Shown: positions 18,537 through 29,736, counted from the stretch's first letter. The stretch is DNA of 64,000 bases from Streptomyces cathayae (GCF_029760955.1 NZ_CP121682.1:3286001-3350000), one strand, 5' to 3'. Translations and numbers: made by a program. Notes: generated from the letters alone by a model not told the origin.

Positions 18537-19804
18537 TCGCAAGGAATCTCCACGCACAACAGGGTCGGTCCGCCCGGCGGGCTGGACAGGGAGAGTCTGC
18601 CACCCAGTACGGACACCCGGTCGGCGAGTCCGGTCAGTCCACTGCCCGCCCCGGCCTCGGCGCCGCCCCGGCCGTCGTCGCGGACCTGCAGGAAGAGCCG
18701 TCCGTCGCGGTGCCCTCCGGTCACCTCCGCGCGGTCGGCTCCGCTGTGCCTGGCGACGTTGGCGAGGGCCTCGCAGACCACGAAGTAGGCGGCGGCCTCG
18801 ACCGCCCGGGGCAACCGCCCGGACAGCTCCAGGCAGACGTCGACGGGAACGGCGGACCGGTCGGCGGCGTCGGCGACGGCCGCCTCCAGGCCGTAGTCGG
18901 CGAGCACCTTGGGGTGGACGCCGTGGATCAGCTCACGCAGTTCCTCCAGCGCCTTGCCCGCCTCCCCGTGGGCCTTGGCCAACTGGTCGGCGAGAGCGCC
19001 GGGCGGTGCATCGAGGCGTGCCAGACCGAGGGTCATCGTCAGGGCGACGAGGCGCTGTTGGGCGCCGTCGTGCAGATCGCGTTCGATCCGGCGTCGCTCG
19101 GCGTCGAAGGCATCCACCAACCGCACCCGGGAGCGCGTGAGTTCGACGACCCTGGCGCCCAGGTCGCCCTCGCGCGGGGCGATGAGGACCCGGGTGAGTT
19201 CGGCCCGCGCGCCCGCCGCCAGGCCCAGCGCGTAGGCGCCCAGGGCGAGGAACAGAAGCCCCAGCACCGCCACGCCGAACGCGGTCGGCCAGGTGGTGAC
19301 CGTCCACTGCTTGAGCACCTTCGTCTCCTCGCCCTCGCCGACGGTGGCCATCAGCAGCGGGGTGGCGACCGTGGCAAGCGGTAGGGCCAGGGCGGCGGTG
19401 ACGGCGAGGGCGTCCACCGGCCAGAGCAGGCCGGCGAACAGCAGGGCGTAGCCGAGTTCCTGCCAGGTCGCCCGCTCCCGCAGCCGGGTGGTCAGCCAGG
19501 CCCACAGGCCCGCGGCGGTGGGCTGCCGGGGCCGGCCGGGCGCGGGATCACGGTCGACCAGACGCAGGCGCCGCCGTTCCACCTGGGCGACGGGGATGCC
19601 CGCAAGGGCGGTGAGGACCAGCAGCGGCAGACCCACCACGACGACGGCGAGGACACCGCCGGCGGCAGCCGCGACCACGATCCCCACCAGGGTCGCGGCA
19701 CCGGCCACCGCCCCGGTCACCAGGTAGACGACCGCGCGCCAGGGCCACGCCGACAGCAGGAAGCTGGGGCCGGACATGGCCTGCCACACGTTCCGAGGGT
19801 GCAT
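18515..19804 (-). CDS. NarL-type sensor histidine kinase
   Basis: A membrane histidine kinase of about 429 residues. The N-terminal sensor domain has several hydrophobic segments (residues about 20-75 and 115-200; [40 protein letters not shown]). The HisKA_3 box [20 protein letters not shown] carries His245, followed by an HATPase_c domain with [16 protein letters not shown] (N box), VRDDGRGG and [20 protein letters not shown]. The ATG at 19804 is preferred over a GTG three codons upstream. No large extracellular loop is obvious, so an intramembrane-sensing kinase, as often paired with antibiotic-type ABC transporters, is likely. Confidence 0.88.
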   Translation of the reverse strand: MHPRNVWQAMSGPSFLLSAWPWRAVVYLVTGAVAGAATLVGIVVAAAAGGVLAVVVVGLPLLVLTALAGIPVAQVERRRLRLVDRDPAPGRPRQPTAAGLWAWLTTRLRERATWQELGYALLFAGLLWPVDALAVTAALALPLATVATPLLMATVGEGEETKVLKQWTVTTWPTAFGVAVLGLLFLALGAYALGLAAGARAELTRVLIAPREGDLGARVVELTRSRVRLVDAFDAERRRIERDLHDGAQQRLVALTMTLGLARLDAPPGALADQLAKAHGEAGKALEELRELIHGVHPKVLADYGLEAAVADAADRSAVPVDVCLELSGRLPRAVEAAAYFVVCEALANVARHSGADRAEVTGGHRDGRLFLQVRDDGRGGAEAGAGSGLTGLADRVSVLGGRLSLSSPPGGPTLLCVEIPCEWTERFA

Positions 19805-20000
19805 GCGGATCACCGTAGAACTCCCGTGCGCGGCGAGACCATCGGTCCAGGGGGTGTCCTGGGGGTATGGCAGGCCCTACCCGGTTTCTCGCCCCTGCCG
19901 CACTGCGCCGGGGTGATCGCGGACGGTTTCGTGGAGTCACCACGGAGAAGCCGTTCCGCCGAACACGGCGGGAGGCCCGACACCCGACGAGTGGGGACAG

Positions 20001-20738
20001 ATGAACGACGACGCGATCCAGGTGCGCTCCGTCAGCAGGCGGTACGGTTCGGGCGACAGCGCGGTGACGGCCCTCGACGAGGTCTCCCTCGCCTTCCCCA
20101 GGGGCACCTTCACCGCCGTGATGGGCCCCTCCGGCTCGGGCAAGTCGACCCTCCTGGGGTGCGCCGCCGGCCTGGACCGGCCCACGTCGGGATCGGTGGT
20201 CGTCGGTGGCACCGAGCTGACCGGGCTGAGCGAGACCAGGCTGACCCTGCTGCGCCGTGAGCGCATCGGGTTCGTGTTCCAGGCGTTCAACCTGCTGCCG
20301 TCGCTGACCGCCGAGCAGAACGTGGCGCTCCCCCTGCGCCTGGCCGGCCGTCGCCCCTCCCGGGCCCGGGTGCGCGAGGCGCTTGCGAGGGTCGGCCTCG
20401 GCGACCGGGCCCGGCACCGGCCCACAGAGCTGTCGGGCGGTCAACAGCAGCGGGTCGCCCTGGCCCGCGCACTGATCACCCGCCCCGAGGTGCTGTTCGG
20501 CGACGAACCGACCGGTGCCCTGGACTCGCAGACCAGCCGCGAGGTGCTGGCACTGCTGCGCGACATGGTCGACCGCGAGGGCCAGACCGTCATCATGGTC
20601 ACGCACGACCCGGTGGCCGCCTCCTACGCCGACCGCGTGGTCTTCCTCGTCGACGGCCGGGTCCACGGCGAGCTGGCCGGGGCCGGAGCCGACGGCATCA
20701 CCGCGCACATGACCAAGCTGGAGTCCGTGCCGTGCTGA
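20001..20738 (+). CDS. MacB/LolD-type ABC transporter ATPase
   Basis: A 245-residue ATP-binding subunit. Motifs: Walker A GPSGSGKST (about residue 50), Q-loop VFQAFNLLPSLTAEQNV, signature LSGGQQQRVALARAL, Walker B VLFGDEPTGALD and H-loop VTHDPVAASYADRVVFL. The FNLLPSLTA and EPTGALD wording is characteristic of the MacB/LolD (type VII ABC) group that powers FtsX-like permeases rather than substrate import. Its stop overlaps the GTG of the permease gene. The preceding 196 bp form a divergent promoter region with the kinase gene. Confidence 0.93.
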   Translation: MNDDAIQVRSVSRRYGSGDSAVTALDEVSLAFPRGTFTAVMGPSGSGKSTLLGCAAGLDRPTSGSVVVGGTELTGLSETRLTLLRRERIGFVFQAFNLLPSLTAEQNVALPLRLAGRRPSRARVREALARVGLGDRARHRPTELSGGQQQRVALARALITRPEVLFGDEPTGALDSQTSREVLALLRDMVDREGQTVIMVTHDPVAASYADRVVFLVDGRVHGELAGAGADGITAHMTKLESVPC

Positions 20739-23191
20739 CTGTCGCCCTGCATACCCTGCGCACGCGCTGGGTCACCTTCCTCGGCAGCTTCGTCGCACTG
20801 TCGCTCGGCGTCGCCCTGCTCACCGTCATGGGGCTGGTCCTGGCCGCCTCGCTGGACGCTCCGGCCCGCACGCCGGAGCGGTTCGCCGCCGCGCCGGTCG
20901 TGGTCCGGGGCCAGGACATTCTGCGGGTGCCGACGCCGGCCGGCGACCGTACGCAGGAACTCGCGCAGCCGCGTGCCGTGCCCGCCCCGACCGTGGCGAA
21001 GCTGGAGCGGCTCGGCACCGTCGTCGAGGACCGGTCCTTCCCGGTAAGGGTCCACGGCGGGCCCGGTGACCTGGTGGGCCACCCCTGGTCCACCGCCGCG
21101 TTCGCCCCGTACCGGATCGACGCGGGCCACGCGCCGCGCACGGCCGACGAGGTCGTCGTCACCGGCGACTGGGCGGCGCCGGGCGAGCGCGTGCGGACGG
21201 ACCGGGGCACCCTGCGGATCGTGGGCACCGTACCCGACCGCGGCTTCGAGGACGCCGTCTTCTTCACCGACGCACGCGCCGCCCGACTCTCCCCGTCCAG
21301 CGCGCAGTTGGTGGTCGACGCGGAGGTTTTCGCGGTACGGGAGGCGGTGCGGGGCAGCGCGGGTGTGCAGGTGCTCACCGGGGACGACCGACGGTACGCG
21401 GACGCCGACCCCGACCGGGACAGCGAGGCGCTGACCGCGATGAACGCCCTGTTCGGCACGGCCGGCGGCGTCACCGCGTTCGTCTCGGTGTTCGTCGTGG
21501 CGTCCACGTTCGCCTTCGCGGTCGCTCAGCGGCGCCGGGAGTTCGGGCTGCTGCGTACGGCCGGGGCGACGCCGGGTCAGCTCCGCCGGGCGGTGTTCGC
21601 CGAGGCCCTCCTGGTCGGCGTGCTCGCCTCGGCCGCAGGCTGCGTACTCGGCACCTGTGGTGCACCGCGGCTGGCGGAGTGGGTGGTCGACGGCGGACTG
21701 GCGCCGGCCTGGTTCACCATCGGCGACCACACCTGGCCGTACCACGCGGCCTTCTGGACCGGCCTCGTCGTCGCCCTGTGCGGCGTGGTCGCGGCGTCCT
21801 GGCGGGCCGGTCGGACCGGCCCCACCGAGGCCCTGCGCGAGGCGTCCGTCGACACCGGGGCGATGACCCCGGGCCGGTGGCTGTTCGGTCTCGGGCTGCT
21901 GCTGACCGCCCTGGTGACGCTCGGCATCGCCCTGGCCGATGACCCCGGCGACCTGCTGCACCGCAAGACCTATATGAGCCGGCCGATGCTGCTGATCACC
22001 GCGGTCGCGCTGCTCGCCCCTGTCGTGGTGCGCCCGCTGACCCGGCTGCTGTCCTGGCCGCCGGCCCGGTTGCCGGGTGCCATGGGCATGCTGGTGGGCG
22101 AGAACGCGGCCGCCGGCGTGCGCCGCACCGCGACCGTCGCGGCACCGGTGCTGGTCACGGTCGCTCTCGCGGGCTCGCTGCTCGGTGCCACCACTACGTT
22201 GAACGAGGCGAAGGCCACCGAGACCCGCGAACGGACCGCTGCCGTCTTCGTGGTCACCGCGCCGGACGGCACGGGGTTCGACGAGCGGACCGTGAAACGG
22301 CTGCGTGCCGTACCCGGGGCGAAGGTGTCGCCGTCCTCGTCGAGCGCGGTGTACGTCCTGGAGGAAGGCGCGGCACTCATCAAGTCCGAGGCACGCGCCG
22401 TCACCGGCCCCGAGGCCCTCGTCGCCACCACCAGGCTGCCGCTCGCCGCGGGGAGGGTGTCCGACCTCGACGACGGTTCGATCATCGTCAACGAGGAGTG
22501 GGAACGGCACTCGGTGGGCCGCAGCGTGCGGGTGTGGCTCGGGGACGGCACGGAGAGGACACTGCGTATCGCTGCGGTGATGACCACCGGCACCGGCAAC
22601 AGCGGCGTCTACGTCACCGCGGCCAACGCCCCCGGCGCCCCCGTCGACCGGGTGGACGTCGCCCTCGCCGACGGCGCCGACAGCGGGGCCGTGGCCGCCG
22701 GGCTGCGCGAGGCGGTGCGGTCGGCAGACGGTCAGGTGCTCGGCAAGGACGAGTGGGTCGCGGACACCCGTCCGGGGACCAACCGTTCGACCCGGCTCGG
22801 CCTTCTGCTGGTCCTCGGCATCGCCCTGCTCTACACCGGCATCTCCCTGGTCAACACGATGGTGATGGCCACCTCCGACCGGATCCGTGACCTGGCGGTG
22901 CTGCGACTGGCCGGGGCCACCCACTGGCAGGTACTGCGGCTGGTGTGCGCCGAGTCGCTGCTGGTCGTCGCAGTCGGAGCGCTCCTGGGACTGGCCGTCA
23001 CCACGCTCAACCTGGCCGGGATGTGGGCGGCCCTGGGCCTGCTCTCGGTACGCCCCACACCCGTGCTGCCGTGGCCGGAGATCGGTGCGGTCGTCGGCGC
23101 CTGCGCGTTCCTCGCGGTACTCGCATCGGTCGTCCCGGCCGGCCTGGCCCTACGGCGCCGTGCGGTGGAACTCACGGGCATCCGCTCATGA
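20732..23191 (+). CDS. FtsX/MacB-family ABC permease
   Basis: An 819-residue permease with duplicated FtsX-type modules. There is an N-terminal helix (FLGSFVALSLGVALLTVMGL), an extracytoplasmic domain, a three-helix FtsX block (FVSVFVVASTFAFAVAQRRR through VVALCGVVAASWRAGRTGP), a second extracytoplasmic domain and a final FtsX block (LLLVLGIALLYTGISLVNTM; LRLAGATHWQVLRLVCAESL). In actinomycetes such pairs, beside a two-component system, commonly export or sense peptide antibiotics or cell-envelope stress. The GTG start overlaps the ATPase gene by seven bases. It converges with the next gene, only 41 bp away. Confidence 0.9.
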   Translation: MLTVALHTLRTRWVTFLGSFVALSLGVALLTVMGLVLAASLDAPARTPERFAAAPVVVRGQDILRVPTPAGDRTQELAQPRAVPAPTVAKLERLGTVVEDRSFPVRVHGGPGDLVGHPWSTAAFAPYRIDAGHAPRTADEVVVTGDWAAPGERVRTDRGTLRIVGTVPDRGFEDAVFFTDARAARLSPSSAQLVVDAEVFAVREAVRGSAGVQVLTGDDRRYADADPDRDSEALTAMNALFGTAGGVTAFVSVFVVASTFAFAVAQRRREFGLLRTAGATPGQLRRAVFAEALLVGVLASAAGCVLGTCGAPRLAEWVVDGGLAPAWFTIGDHTWPYHAAFWTGLVVALCGVVAASWRAGRTGPTEALREASVDTGAMTPGRWLFGLGLLLTALVTLGIALADDPGDLLHRKTYMSRPMLLITAVALLAPVVVRPLTRLLSWPPARLPGAMGMLVGENAAAGVRRTATVAAPVLVTVALAGSLLGATTTLNEAKATETRERTAAVFVVTAPDGTGFDERTVKRLRAVPGAKVSPSSSSAVYVLEEGAALIKSEARAVTGPEALVATTRLPLAAGRVSDLDDGSIIVNEEWERHSVGRSVRVWLGDGTERTLRIAAVMTTGTGNSGVYVTAANAPGAPVDRVDVALADGADSGAVAAGLREAVRSADGQVLGKDEWVADTRPGTNRSTRLGLLLVLGIALLYTGISLVNTMVMATSDRIRDLAVLRLAGATHWQVLRLVCAESLLVVAVGALLGLAVTTLNLAGMWAALGLLSVRPTPVLPWPEIGAVVGACAFLAVLASVVPAGLALRRRAVELTGIRS

Positions 23192-23232
23192 CCACCCGTC
23201 TCGACGCGCCGCCGCCGCGCCGCCGAACCGGC

Positions 23233-24120
23233 TCAGCCCGCCTCGTCGCCCTCGAAGACCTCCGCCGCCGACGTGGCCGTGATCGCCCGGGTGAACCAGA
23301 CGTCCAACGTGTCCAGGTCACCGCACCCGGCAATACGCTCCAGCTCCTCCGCGGACACCTCGATGCCCCGGCCGTCGAGCAGGCGCAGGATGTCCTCCGT
23401 CCGGCCCTCGATCCGGCCCTCGCCCCGGAGCCTCTGAGCAGTCTCCGACTGGAAGAAAGAGAGGTCGACAGCCATCAGGTGCCTCCAGAGATCCGCGGCC
23501 GGCGTCTTGCCGAGGCCTTGTCCGGTGAGTTCGATGAAGGTGCCTGCGGTGTCCTCGTCGTCGGCCGACAAGCCCTTCAGCGCCTTTGCCAGCGCGTTCA
23601 GTATGGCATCGGCGTCCGGATCCCGGCGGTGCAGAGCCGCCGACAGGACCGTGAGCGGAATGTCGCGAGCGGCCTCGTCGGGGCTGGCGATCACCGGCAG
23701 GCTGTCCGGCCCCAGGACCAGCGGACGCAGGGTGAGCGAGGGCCACTGCGGCGGGCCGATGTCCACCTGCCGGGCGGCCCAGGCCGCGGTGGACCGGTCC
23801 GCGCAGACGACGAGGAGGACCGGAGGGATGCCGTACTCGGCGTACAGGTGGGAGAGACAGTACGCCCAGCTCGCGGGCTTGTCGGAGGCCCGTTTCCCCT
23901 GGGACTCGACCGCCAGGATGAACTCGCCGTCCTCGGTGTCCATCCTCAGCAGCGTGTCCACCCGGCGCTCCATCGGACGGTTCTCCGTGAGGTCGGTGGG
24001 AAGCGGGGAGGCGGAAACAGGCGGCGGAAAGGAAACACCGAGCCCTCTGACGGCACGGGCGAAGAGGCCCGGGTCCTCCTGGAAGATCCGGTGCAGGGCC
24101 TCATGGGATGAGCTGAGCAT
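23233..24120 (-). CDS. Rpn-like PD-(D/E)XK family protein
   Basis: A 295-residue protein of a family present in many copies in streptomycetes. The N-terminus [20 protein letters not shown] and [20 protein letters not shown] are typical. A nuclease-like core is visible as D (RRVDTLLRM) followed by E-x-Q-x-K ([10 protein letters not shown]), the arrangement seen in Rpn/YhgA-like PD-(D/E)XK transposase-related nucleases, then [16 protein letters not shown]. The C-terminal [20 protein letters not shown] and [20 protein letters not shown] are also family-typical. Function in the cell is unknown; recombination-promoting nuclease activity has been shown for E. coli Rpn proteins only. Confidence 0.75.
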   Translation of the reverse strand: MLSSSHEALHRIFQEDPGLFARAVRGLGVSFPPPVSASPLPTDLTENRPMERRVDTLLRMDTEDGEFILAVESQGKRASDKPASWAYCLSHLYAEYGIPPVLLVVCADRSTAAWAARQVDIGPPQWPSLTLRPLVLGPDSLPVIASPDEAARDIPLTVLSAALHRRDPDADAILNALAKALKGLSADDEDTAGTFIELTGQGLGKTPAADLWRHLMAVDLSFFQSETAQRLRGEGRIEGRTEDILRLLDGRGIEVSAEELERIAGCGDLDTLDVWFTRAITATSAAEVFEGDEAG

Positions 24121-24243
24121 GATCCGAAACTAGGACCGTCTCCCGCTCCACGGCGCGCATATGCCAACCTTTCCCGCGATCGGGTGACAGGCGGGATGTG
24201 GAGATTGACACCGTCAGTCCCCCAGCCCCCTGCAACGCGAAAA

Positions 24244-24271
24244 GGCCCGCACGACCGAAGTCGTGCGGGCC
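24244..24271 (-). terminator. tuf terminator
   Basis: A perfect 12-bp stem, GGCCCGCACGAC with GTCGTGCGGGCC around a 4-nt loop, lies about 53 bp after the tuf stop. On the minus strand it is followed by TTTTC, so it has a short T-run, unusual among the terminators in this window. Confidence 0.85.
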
Positions 24272-24324
24272 CTCTCAGGTGCTCGCGGTGGAGCTACCAG
24301 GTCGGATCAGCAAGCAGCCGGAGC

Positions 24325-25518
24325 TTACTTGTTGATCTTGGTGACCTGGCCGGCGCCCACGGTCCGTCCACCCTCACGGATGGCGAACTTCAGGCCCTCT
24401 TCCATGGCGATGGGCTGGATGAGCTGCACCGACATCTCGGTGTTGTCACCCGGCATGACCATCTCGGTGCCCTCGGGGAGGGTCACGACGCCGGTCACGT
24501 CCGTCGTACGGAAGTAGAACTGCGGGCGGTAGTTGTTGAAGAAGGGGGTGTGACGGCCACCCTCGTCCTTCGACAGGATGTAGGCCTGGGCCTCGAACTC
24601 GGTGTGCGGGGTGACCGAACCGGGCTTGATGATGACCTGGCCGCGCTCGACGTCCTCGCGCTTGATGCCGCGGAGCAGCAGACCGACGTTCTCACCGGCC
24701 TGGCCCTCGTCGAGCAGCTTCCGGAACATCTCGATACCGGTGACCGTGGTGGTGGTCTTGTCCTGCTTGATACCGATGATGTCGACGGTCTCGTTGACCT
24801 TCAGGACACCACGCTCGATACGGCCGGTGACGACCGTACCGCGACCGGTGATCGTGAAGACGTCCTCGACCGGCATGAGGAACGGCTTGTCGACGTCACG
24901 CTCGGGCTGCGGGATGGCCTCGTCCACGGCCTTCATGAGCTCGAGGACCGAGTTGCCCCACTCCTTGTCGCCCTCGAGGGCCTTCAGAGCGGAGACCTTG
25001 ACGACGGGAACGTCGTCGCCCGGGAACTCGTACTCGGAGAGGAGCTCACGGACCTCGAGCTCGACGAGCTCCAGGATCTCCTCGTCGTCCACCATGTCGG
25101 CCTTGTTCAGGGCGACGACGATGTACGGAACGCCGACCTGGCGGGCCAGGAGGACGTGCTCCTTGGTCTGCGGCATCGGGCCGTCGGTCGCGGCGACCAC
25201 GAGGATGGCGCCGTCCATCTGCGCCGCACCCGTGATCATGTTCTTGATGTAGTCCGCGTGACCGGGGCAGTCGACGTGGGCGTAGTGACGCTGCTCGGTC
25301 TGGTACTCGACGTGCGAGATCGAGATCGTGATACCACGCTGGCGCTCCTCGGGCGCCTTGTCGATCATGTCGAAGGCCGAGGCCTCGTTCAGGTCCGGGT
25401 ACGCGTCGTGCAGCACCTTGGTAATGGCGGCCGTGAGGGTCGTCTTACCGTGGTCGATGTGACCGATGGTGCCGATGTTGACGTGCGGCTTAGTCCGCTC
25501 GAACTTCGCCTTCGCCAC
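24325..25518 (-). CDS. tuf: Elongation factor Tu
   Basis: EF-Tu (397 residues), which delivers aminoacyl-tRNA to the ribosome. G1 [14 protein letters not shown]3 [13 protein letters not shown] and G4 NKADMVDD are all present, followed by domain 2 and the C-terminal [20 protein letters not shown]. It matches the major tuf1 gene of streptomycetes, last gene of the str cluster, 155 bp beyond fusA. The elfamycin-contact region near the C-terminus looks like the sensitive type, but resistance cannot be judged by eye. A GGAGGACCCC sequence precedes the GTG/ATG start region. Confidence 0.98.
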   Translation of the reverse strand: MAKAKFERTKPHVNIGTIGHIDHGKTTLTAAITKVLHDAYPDLNEASAFDMIDKAPEERQRGITISISHVEYQTEQRHYAHVDCPGHADYIKNMITGAAQMDGAILVVAATDGPMPQTKEHVLLARQVGVPYIVVALNKADMVDDEEILELVELEVRELLSEYEFPGDDVPVVKVSALKALEGDKEWGNSVLELMKAVDEAIPQPERDVDKPFLMPVEDVFTITGRGTVVTGRIERGVLKVNETVDIIGIKQDKTTTTVTGIEMFRKLLDEGQAGENVGLLLRGIKREDVERGQVIIKPGSVTPHTEFEAQAYILSKDEGGRHTPFFNNYRPQFYFRTTDVTGVVTLPEGTEMVMPGDNTEMSVQLIQPIAMEEGLKFAIREGGRTVGAGQVTKINK

Positions 25519-25595
25519 TGGGGTCCTCCTGTGGAGTGGTTCTGTACGCCTTACTCATCGGCGCCAGGTGATCTTTGCTGGAAAGCCCGGGGCCG

Positions 25596-25629
25596 GGGGC
25601 ATTCCACCGGTTTTGCGGCGGAATGCCCC
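25596..25629 (-). promoter_or_regulatory. Hairpin between fusA and tuf
   Basis: A 10-bp stem GGGGCATTCC / GGAATGCCCC extended by CCG/CGG pairing with one bulge lies 45 bp after the fusA stop and 78 bp before tuf. It may be a partial terminator or a processing or regulatory structure in the tuf leader; streptomycete tuf1 is known to have its own promoter in addition to read-through. No T-run follows it. Confidence 0.5.
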
Positions 25630-25673
25630 GAGCAGGCTCCGGGGTCAAGCCTAAAGCGTGTGAACGGAGTCCG

Positions 25674-27800
25674 TTACTCGCCCTTGGCCTTCGCGATGAT
25701 CTCCTCGGCGACGTTCCGCGGAACCTCGGCGTAGGAGTCGAACTGCATCGAGTAGCTTGCGCGACCCGACGTCTTGCTGCGGAGGTCCCCGACGTAGCCG
25801 AACATCTCCGAAAGGGGCACGAGGCCCTTCACGACGCGAGCACCGGCCCGCTCCTCCATGGCCTGGATCTGGCCACGGCGGGAGTTGATGTCGCCGATGA
25901 CCTCACCCATGTAGTCCTCGGGCGTGGTGACCTCGACGGCCATCATCGGCTCGAGGAGCACGGGCGAAGCCTTGCGCGCGGCCTCCTTGAAGGCCTGCGA
26001 GCCGGCGATCTTGAACGCGAGCTCGGAGGAGTCCACCTCGTGGTAGCCACCGTCGAGAAGCGTGACGCGGACGCCCGTCATCTCGTAGCCGGCGAGGATA
26101 CCGAACTGCATGGCCTCCTGCGCACCGGCGTCCACCGAAGGAATGTACTCCTTCGGCACACGGCCACCGGTCACCTTGTTCACGAACTCGTACGAGGTGT
26201 CGCCGCCCTCGATGGGCTCGATCGCGATCTGCACCTTGGCGAACTGACCGGTACCACCGGTCTGCTTCTTGTGGGTGTAGTCCACGCGCTCGACGGCCTT
26301 GCGGATCGTCTCGCGGTAGGCGACCTGCGGCTTGCCGACGTTGGCCTCGACCTTGAACTCACGGCGCATACGGTCGACCAGCACCTCGAGGTGCAGCTCG
26401 CCCATACCGCCGATGATGGTCTGGCCGGTCTCCTCGTCCGAGTGGACCTGGAAGGAGGGGTCCTCCTCGGCCAGGCGCTGGATCGCGACGCCCAGCTTCT
26501 CCTGGTCACCCTTCGACTTGGGCTCGATGGCGACCTGGATGACCGGCGCCGGGAAGTCCATGGACTCCAGGATCACCGGGTTCTTGTCGTCGGACAGCGT
26601 CTCACCGGTGGTGGTCTGCTTCAGGCCCATGACGGCGACGATGTCGCCGGCGGTCACCGACTCGATCTCCTCACGCTTGTTGGCGTGCATGCGGTAGATC
26701 TTGCCGATGCGCTCCTTCTTGCCCTTGACGGAGTTCAGCACGGCGGTGCCGGACACCAGGCGGCCCGAGTAGACCCGGACGTAGGTGAGCTTGCCGAGGT
26801 GCGGGTCACTCGCGATCTTGAACGCGAGGGCCGACAGCGGCTCGTCCACGGACGGCTTGCGCGTGATCACGACCTCGGGGTCCTTGACGTCGTGGCCCTC
26901 GATGGCCTCGATGTCGAGCGGGGTCGGGAGGTAGCGCACGACCGCGTCGAGCAGGGGCTGAACGCCCTTGTTCTTGAACGCGGTGCCGCAGAACACCGGG
27001 GTGATGGTGGTGTCGGTGGACTTGCCGGACGCGATGGTGATGCGACGGATCGCGGCGTGCAGCTGCTCCTGGGTGGGCTCCTGGCCCTCCAGGTACAGCT
27101 CCATGATCTCTTCGTCGTTCTCCGCGACGGCCTCGATCAGCTTGCCGTGCCACTCCTCGGCGGCCTCGGTGTGCGTGGCCGGGATGTCGACGACGTCGTA
27201 CATCTCGCCCTTGGCGGCCTCGGCGGACCACACGAGCGCCTTCATGCGGACCAGGTCCACGACGCCGTTGAAGTCGGCCTCGGCACCGATCGGCAGCTGC
27301 ATGACCAGCGGCTGCGCACCCAGGCGGTCCTTGATCATGCCGACACAGCGGTGGAAGTCCGCGCCGGTACGGTCCAGCTTGTTGACGAAGCAGATACGCG
27401 GCACGCCGTAACGGTCGGCCTGACGCCACACCGTCTCGGACTGCGGCTCGACACCGGCGACACCGTCGAACACGGTCACGGCACCGTCGAGCACTCGCAG
27501 GGAACGCTCCACCTCTACGGTGAAGTCGACGTGCCCCGGGGTGTCGATGATGTTGATCGTGTAGTCGTTGTCCTCGAGCGGCCAGTGGCAGGTGGTCGCA
27601 GCAGAGGTGATCGTGATGCCACGCTCCTGCTCCTGCTCCATCCAGTCCATCGTGGCGGAACCCTCGTGGGTCTCGCCGATCTTGTACGACACGCCGGTGT
27701 AGAACAGGATCCGCTCGGTGGTGGTCGTCTTGCCCGCGTCGATGTGGGCCATGATCCCGATGTTGCGGACCTTGGCCAGGTCAAGTGAAGTGGTAGCCAT
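25674..27800 (-). CDS. fusA: Elongation factor G
   Basis: EF-G (708 residues), the GTPase that drives ribosomal translocation. Signatures: G1 [19 protein letters not shown], the switch region [16 protein letters not shown]3 [18 protein letters not shown] and G4 [10 protein letters not shown]. Domains II to V follow with normal spacing, ending in [19 protein letters not shown]. It lies 39 bp downstream of rpsG and before tuf, the standard str-operon order. Full length, with no sign of the FusB- or FusA2-like paralogue features. Confidence 0.98.
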   Translation of the reverse strand: MATTSLDLAKVRNIGIMAHIDAGKTTTTERILFYTGVSYKIGETHEGSATMDWMEQEQERGITITSAATTCHWPLEDNDYTINIIDTPGHVDFTVEVERSLRVLDGAVTVFDGVAGVEPQSETVWRQADRYGVPRICFVNKLDRTGADFHRCVGMIKDRLGAQPLVMQLPIGAEADFNGVVDLVRMKALVWSAEAAKGEMYDVVDIPATHTEAAEEWHGKLIEAVAENDEEIMELYLEGQEPTQEQLHAAIRRITIASGKSTDTTITPVFCGTAFKNKGVQPLLDAVVRYLPTPLDIEAIEGHDVKDPEVVITRKPSVDEPLSALAFKIASDPHLGKLTYVRVYSGRLVSGTAVLNSVKGKKERIGKIYRMHANKREEIESVTAGDIVAVMGLKQTTTGETLSDDKNPVILESMDFPAPVIQVAIEPKSKGDQEKLGVAIQRLAEEDPSFQVHSDEETGQTIIGGMGELHLEVLVDRMRREFKVEANVGKPQVAYRETIRKAVERVDYTHKKQTGGTGQFAKVQIAIEPIEGGDTSYEFVNKVTGGRVPKEYIPSVDAGAQEAMQFGILAGYEMTGVRVTLLDGGYHEVDSSELAFKIAGSQAFKEAARKASPVLLEPMMAVEVTTPEDYMGEVIGDINSRRGQIQAMEERAGARVVKGLVPLSEMFGYVGDLRSKTSGRASYSMQFDSYAEVPRNVAEEIIAKAKGE

Positions 27801-27839
27801 AAGGCTTCAGTCTTCTCTCGGTCTCGATGTGGGTAGCGA

Positions 27840-28310
27840 CTACCAGCGGTAGTGCGCGAAGGCCTTGTTGGACTCGGCCATCTTGTGCGTGTCCTCGCGC
27901 TTCTTCACAGCGGCACCGAGGCCGTTGGAGGCGTCGAGGAGCTCGTTGAGCAGACGCTCGGTCATGGTCTTCTCGCGACGGGCGCGGGAGTAACCGACCA
28001 GCCAGCGCAGCGCCAGGGTGTTGGCACGACCGGGCTTGACCTCGATCGGAACCTGGTACGTGGCGCCACCGACACGGCGGGACTTGACCTCGAGGGTCGG
28101 CTTGATGTTCTCGAGAGCGCGCTTCAGCGTGATGACCGGGTCGTTGCCGGTCTTCTCGCGAAGGCCCTCCATGGCGCCGTAGACGATGCGCTCGGCGGTG
28201 GAGCGCTTGCCGTTCAGCAGCACCTTGTTGATCAGGGAGGTCACCAGAGGAGAACCGTAGACCGGGTCGATGATGACCGGGCGCTTCGGGGCGGGGCCCT
28301 TACGAGGCAT
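27840..28310 (-). CDS. rpsG: Ribosomal protein S7
   Basis: Small-subunit protein S7 (156 residues), which binds the 3' major domain of 16S rRNA and nucleates head assembly. It starts [20 protein letters not shown] and contains [20 protein letters not shown] and [20 protein letters not shown], all canonical. It begins two bases after the rpsL stop, so the two genes are tightly coupled. Length is that of bacterial S7. Confidence 0.98.
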   Translation of the reverse strand: MPRKGPAPKRPVIIDPVYGSPLVTSLINKVLLNGKRSTAERIVYGAMEGLREKTGNDPVITLKRALENIKPTLEVKSRRVGGATYQVPIEVKPGRANTLALRWLVGYSRARREKTMTERLLNELLDASNGLGAAVKKREDTHKMAESNKAFAHYRW

Positions 28311-28312
28311 TC

Positions 28313-28684
28313 TTACTTCTCCTTCTTGGCGCCGTAGCGGCTGCGGGCCTGCTTGCGGTTCTTGACACCCTGGGTGTCGAGGGAGCCACGGATGATCTTG
28401 TAGCGAACACCCGGCAGGTCCTTCACACGGCCGCCGCGCACGAGCACGATGGAGTGCTCCTGCAGGTTGTGCCCCTCACCCGGAATGTAAGCAGTGACCT
28501 CGATACCGCTGGTCAGACGCACACGCGCGACCTTACGGAGGGCCGAGTTCGGCTTCTTCGGGGTGGTGGTGAACACACGCGTGCAGACGCCACGACGCTG
28601 AGGGGAACCCTCGAGTGCGGGCGTCTTGTTCTTCTCGACCTTGTCCTGCCGGCCCTTACGGACCAGCTGCTGGATCGTAGGCAC
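28313..28684 (-). CDS. rpsL: Ribosomal protein S12
   Basis: Small-subunit protein S12 (123 residues), part of the decoding centre and the classical streptomycin-resistance locus. The start is the GTG at 28684 ([20 protein letters not shown]), with GGAGAAGTA directly upstream. The streptomycin-related lysines are wild type: [12 protein letters not shown] (Lys43 position) and [15 protein letters not shown] (Lys88 position), so no rpsL resistance mutation is visible. It is the first gene of the str operon. Confidence 0.98.
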   Translation of the reverse strand: MPTIQQLVRKGRQDKVEKNKTPALEGSPQRRGVCTRVFTTTPKKPNSALRKVARVRLTSGIEVTAYIPGEGHNLQEHSIVLVRGGRVKDLPGVRYKIIRGSLDTQGVKNRKQARSRYGAKKEK

Positions 28685-28734
28685 TACTTCTCCGGTTTCT
28701 GTGTGCCGATAGGTACAGCTAACCTGGAACGTCA

Positions 28735-28759
28735 CCGACCCACGCGGTCGGGTGTGTCG
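28735..28759 (-). promoter_or_regulatory. Conserved leader hairpin upstream of str operon
   Basis: Second copy of the leader block found before rpsJ, differing by one of 25 bases: CGACACAC followed by CCGACC-GCGTG-GGTCGG on the minus strand, ending 50 nt before the rpsL GTG, with GCGGGA two bases upstream. The remainder of 28760-28961 must carry the str-operon promoter; no other gene is visible there. Confidence 0.6.
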
Positions 28760-28961
28760 AATCCCGCGGACTCCCGGCGCAAGGCAGAAAGAAGCGCATG
28801 ATCGCGGTGGCCGTTCACAGCCCCCGGCGCGGTCTGACGGCACACGCGGAAGCCAGGGCACACCCCAGGCACAAGGTCTGAGCGTACCTATAGCATTGGC
28901 TGCGGTCAAAACAAATGGGCTGTCGCCCCGCCCCCGCGCGCAGCGGGTGAAGCCCGCGAAA

Positions 28962-29005
28962 GGGAACGATCTTCGAAAGGGCGGCTCCGGCCCCTTTCCG
29001 TTCCC
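28962..29005 (-). terminator. Compound hairpin upstream of str operon
   Basis: GGGAACG pairs with CGTTCCC, enclosing GAAAGGG and CCCTTTC with an inner CGGcTCCG loop. It follows the stop codon of the DUF1707 gene by 23 bp on the minus strand and precedes the str-operon promoter region, so it probably insulates the two units. Confidence 0.65.
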
Positions 29006-29027
29006 CTCACGCGTCAGCCCCCACGCG

Positions 29028-29597
29028 TCAGCCCGACGCGACACCGAACATGATCAGAAGGAACAGGAAAGCGGCCCAGCCGGCCGTGGACAGCCAGCCG
29101 AGCACCAGTCCGGCCACCGCGAGCCCGTCCCCCTGCTCCCCCGTGCGCCGGATCTCCGCACGGGCCATGTGCCCCAGCACCACGGCCGGGATGCCGGTCA
29201 CCCCGCCCGTCGCCAGGCACAGCACCCCGCACACCATCGACCCGATCGCCTTGTCGTTGGTCTTCTGCCGGGGCAGGAACGTCGCCGGCGCCATGGGGAC
29301 GTGCTGCTGCACCACCGCGGTCTGCGGCACGGGGCCCTGCGGCAGATCGGCCACCAGCAGCGAGAGATCCGCCACCGTACGGGCCTGATAGGCCCGCGCC
29401 ACCCGCCGCTCGAGCTCCTGCTGGTCCAGACGGCCCTCCGCGTACCCGGCCCGGAGCACGTCCACGGTGCGCTCCCGGTCCGCGTGCGAGGCCAGCATCG
29501 GCGGCCCGCCCTGCTGCGGCCCACCCGGTCCACCCCACGGCTGCGGAGCGCCTCGCCCCTGCCAGGGCTGCCACGACGGATACGGCGACTGCGACAC
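29028..29597 (-). CDS. DUF1707 and DUF4190 membrane protein
   Basis: A 189-residue protein. After a Pro/Gln/Gly-rich N-terminus it has a DUF1707 domain ([20 protein letters not shown], then [20 protein letters not shown]), a linker, and a DUF4190 two-helix membrane domain ([60 protein letters not shown]). The GTG at 29597 is chosen because GGGGGAGGT lies just upstream. Proteins of this kind are common in actinobacteria; the function is unknown. The gene's position between rpoC and rpsL is conserved in streptomycetes as far as I recall. Confidence 0.85.
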   Translation of the reverse strand: MSQSPYPSWQPWQGRGAPQPWGGPGGPQQGGPPMLASHADRERTVDVLRAGYAEGRLDQQELERRVARAYQARTVADLSLLVADLPQGPVPQTAVVQQHVPMAPATFLPRQKTNDKAIGSMVCGVLCLATGGVTGIPAVVLGHMARAEIRRTGEQGDGLAVAGLVLGWLSTAGWAAFLFLLIMFGVASG

Positions 29598-29736
29598 CAG
29601 GTACCTCCCCCGACTGCACACGTCATTCCATCATGCGCCCGCGCAAAGCCTTACGGCACGGGCTGCGCGTCACGAAACCGGTACAGGTCACCGGCACAGG
29701 TCACTCGCGCACCTCACCGGTACGGGTCGCGGAACG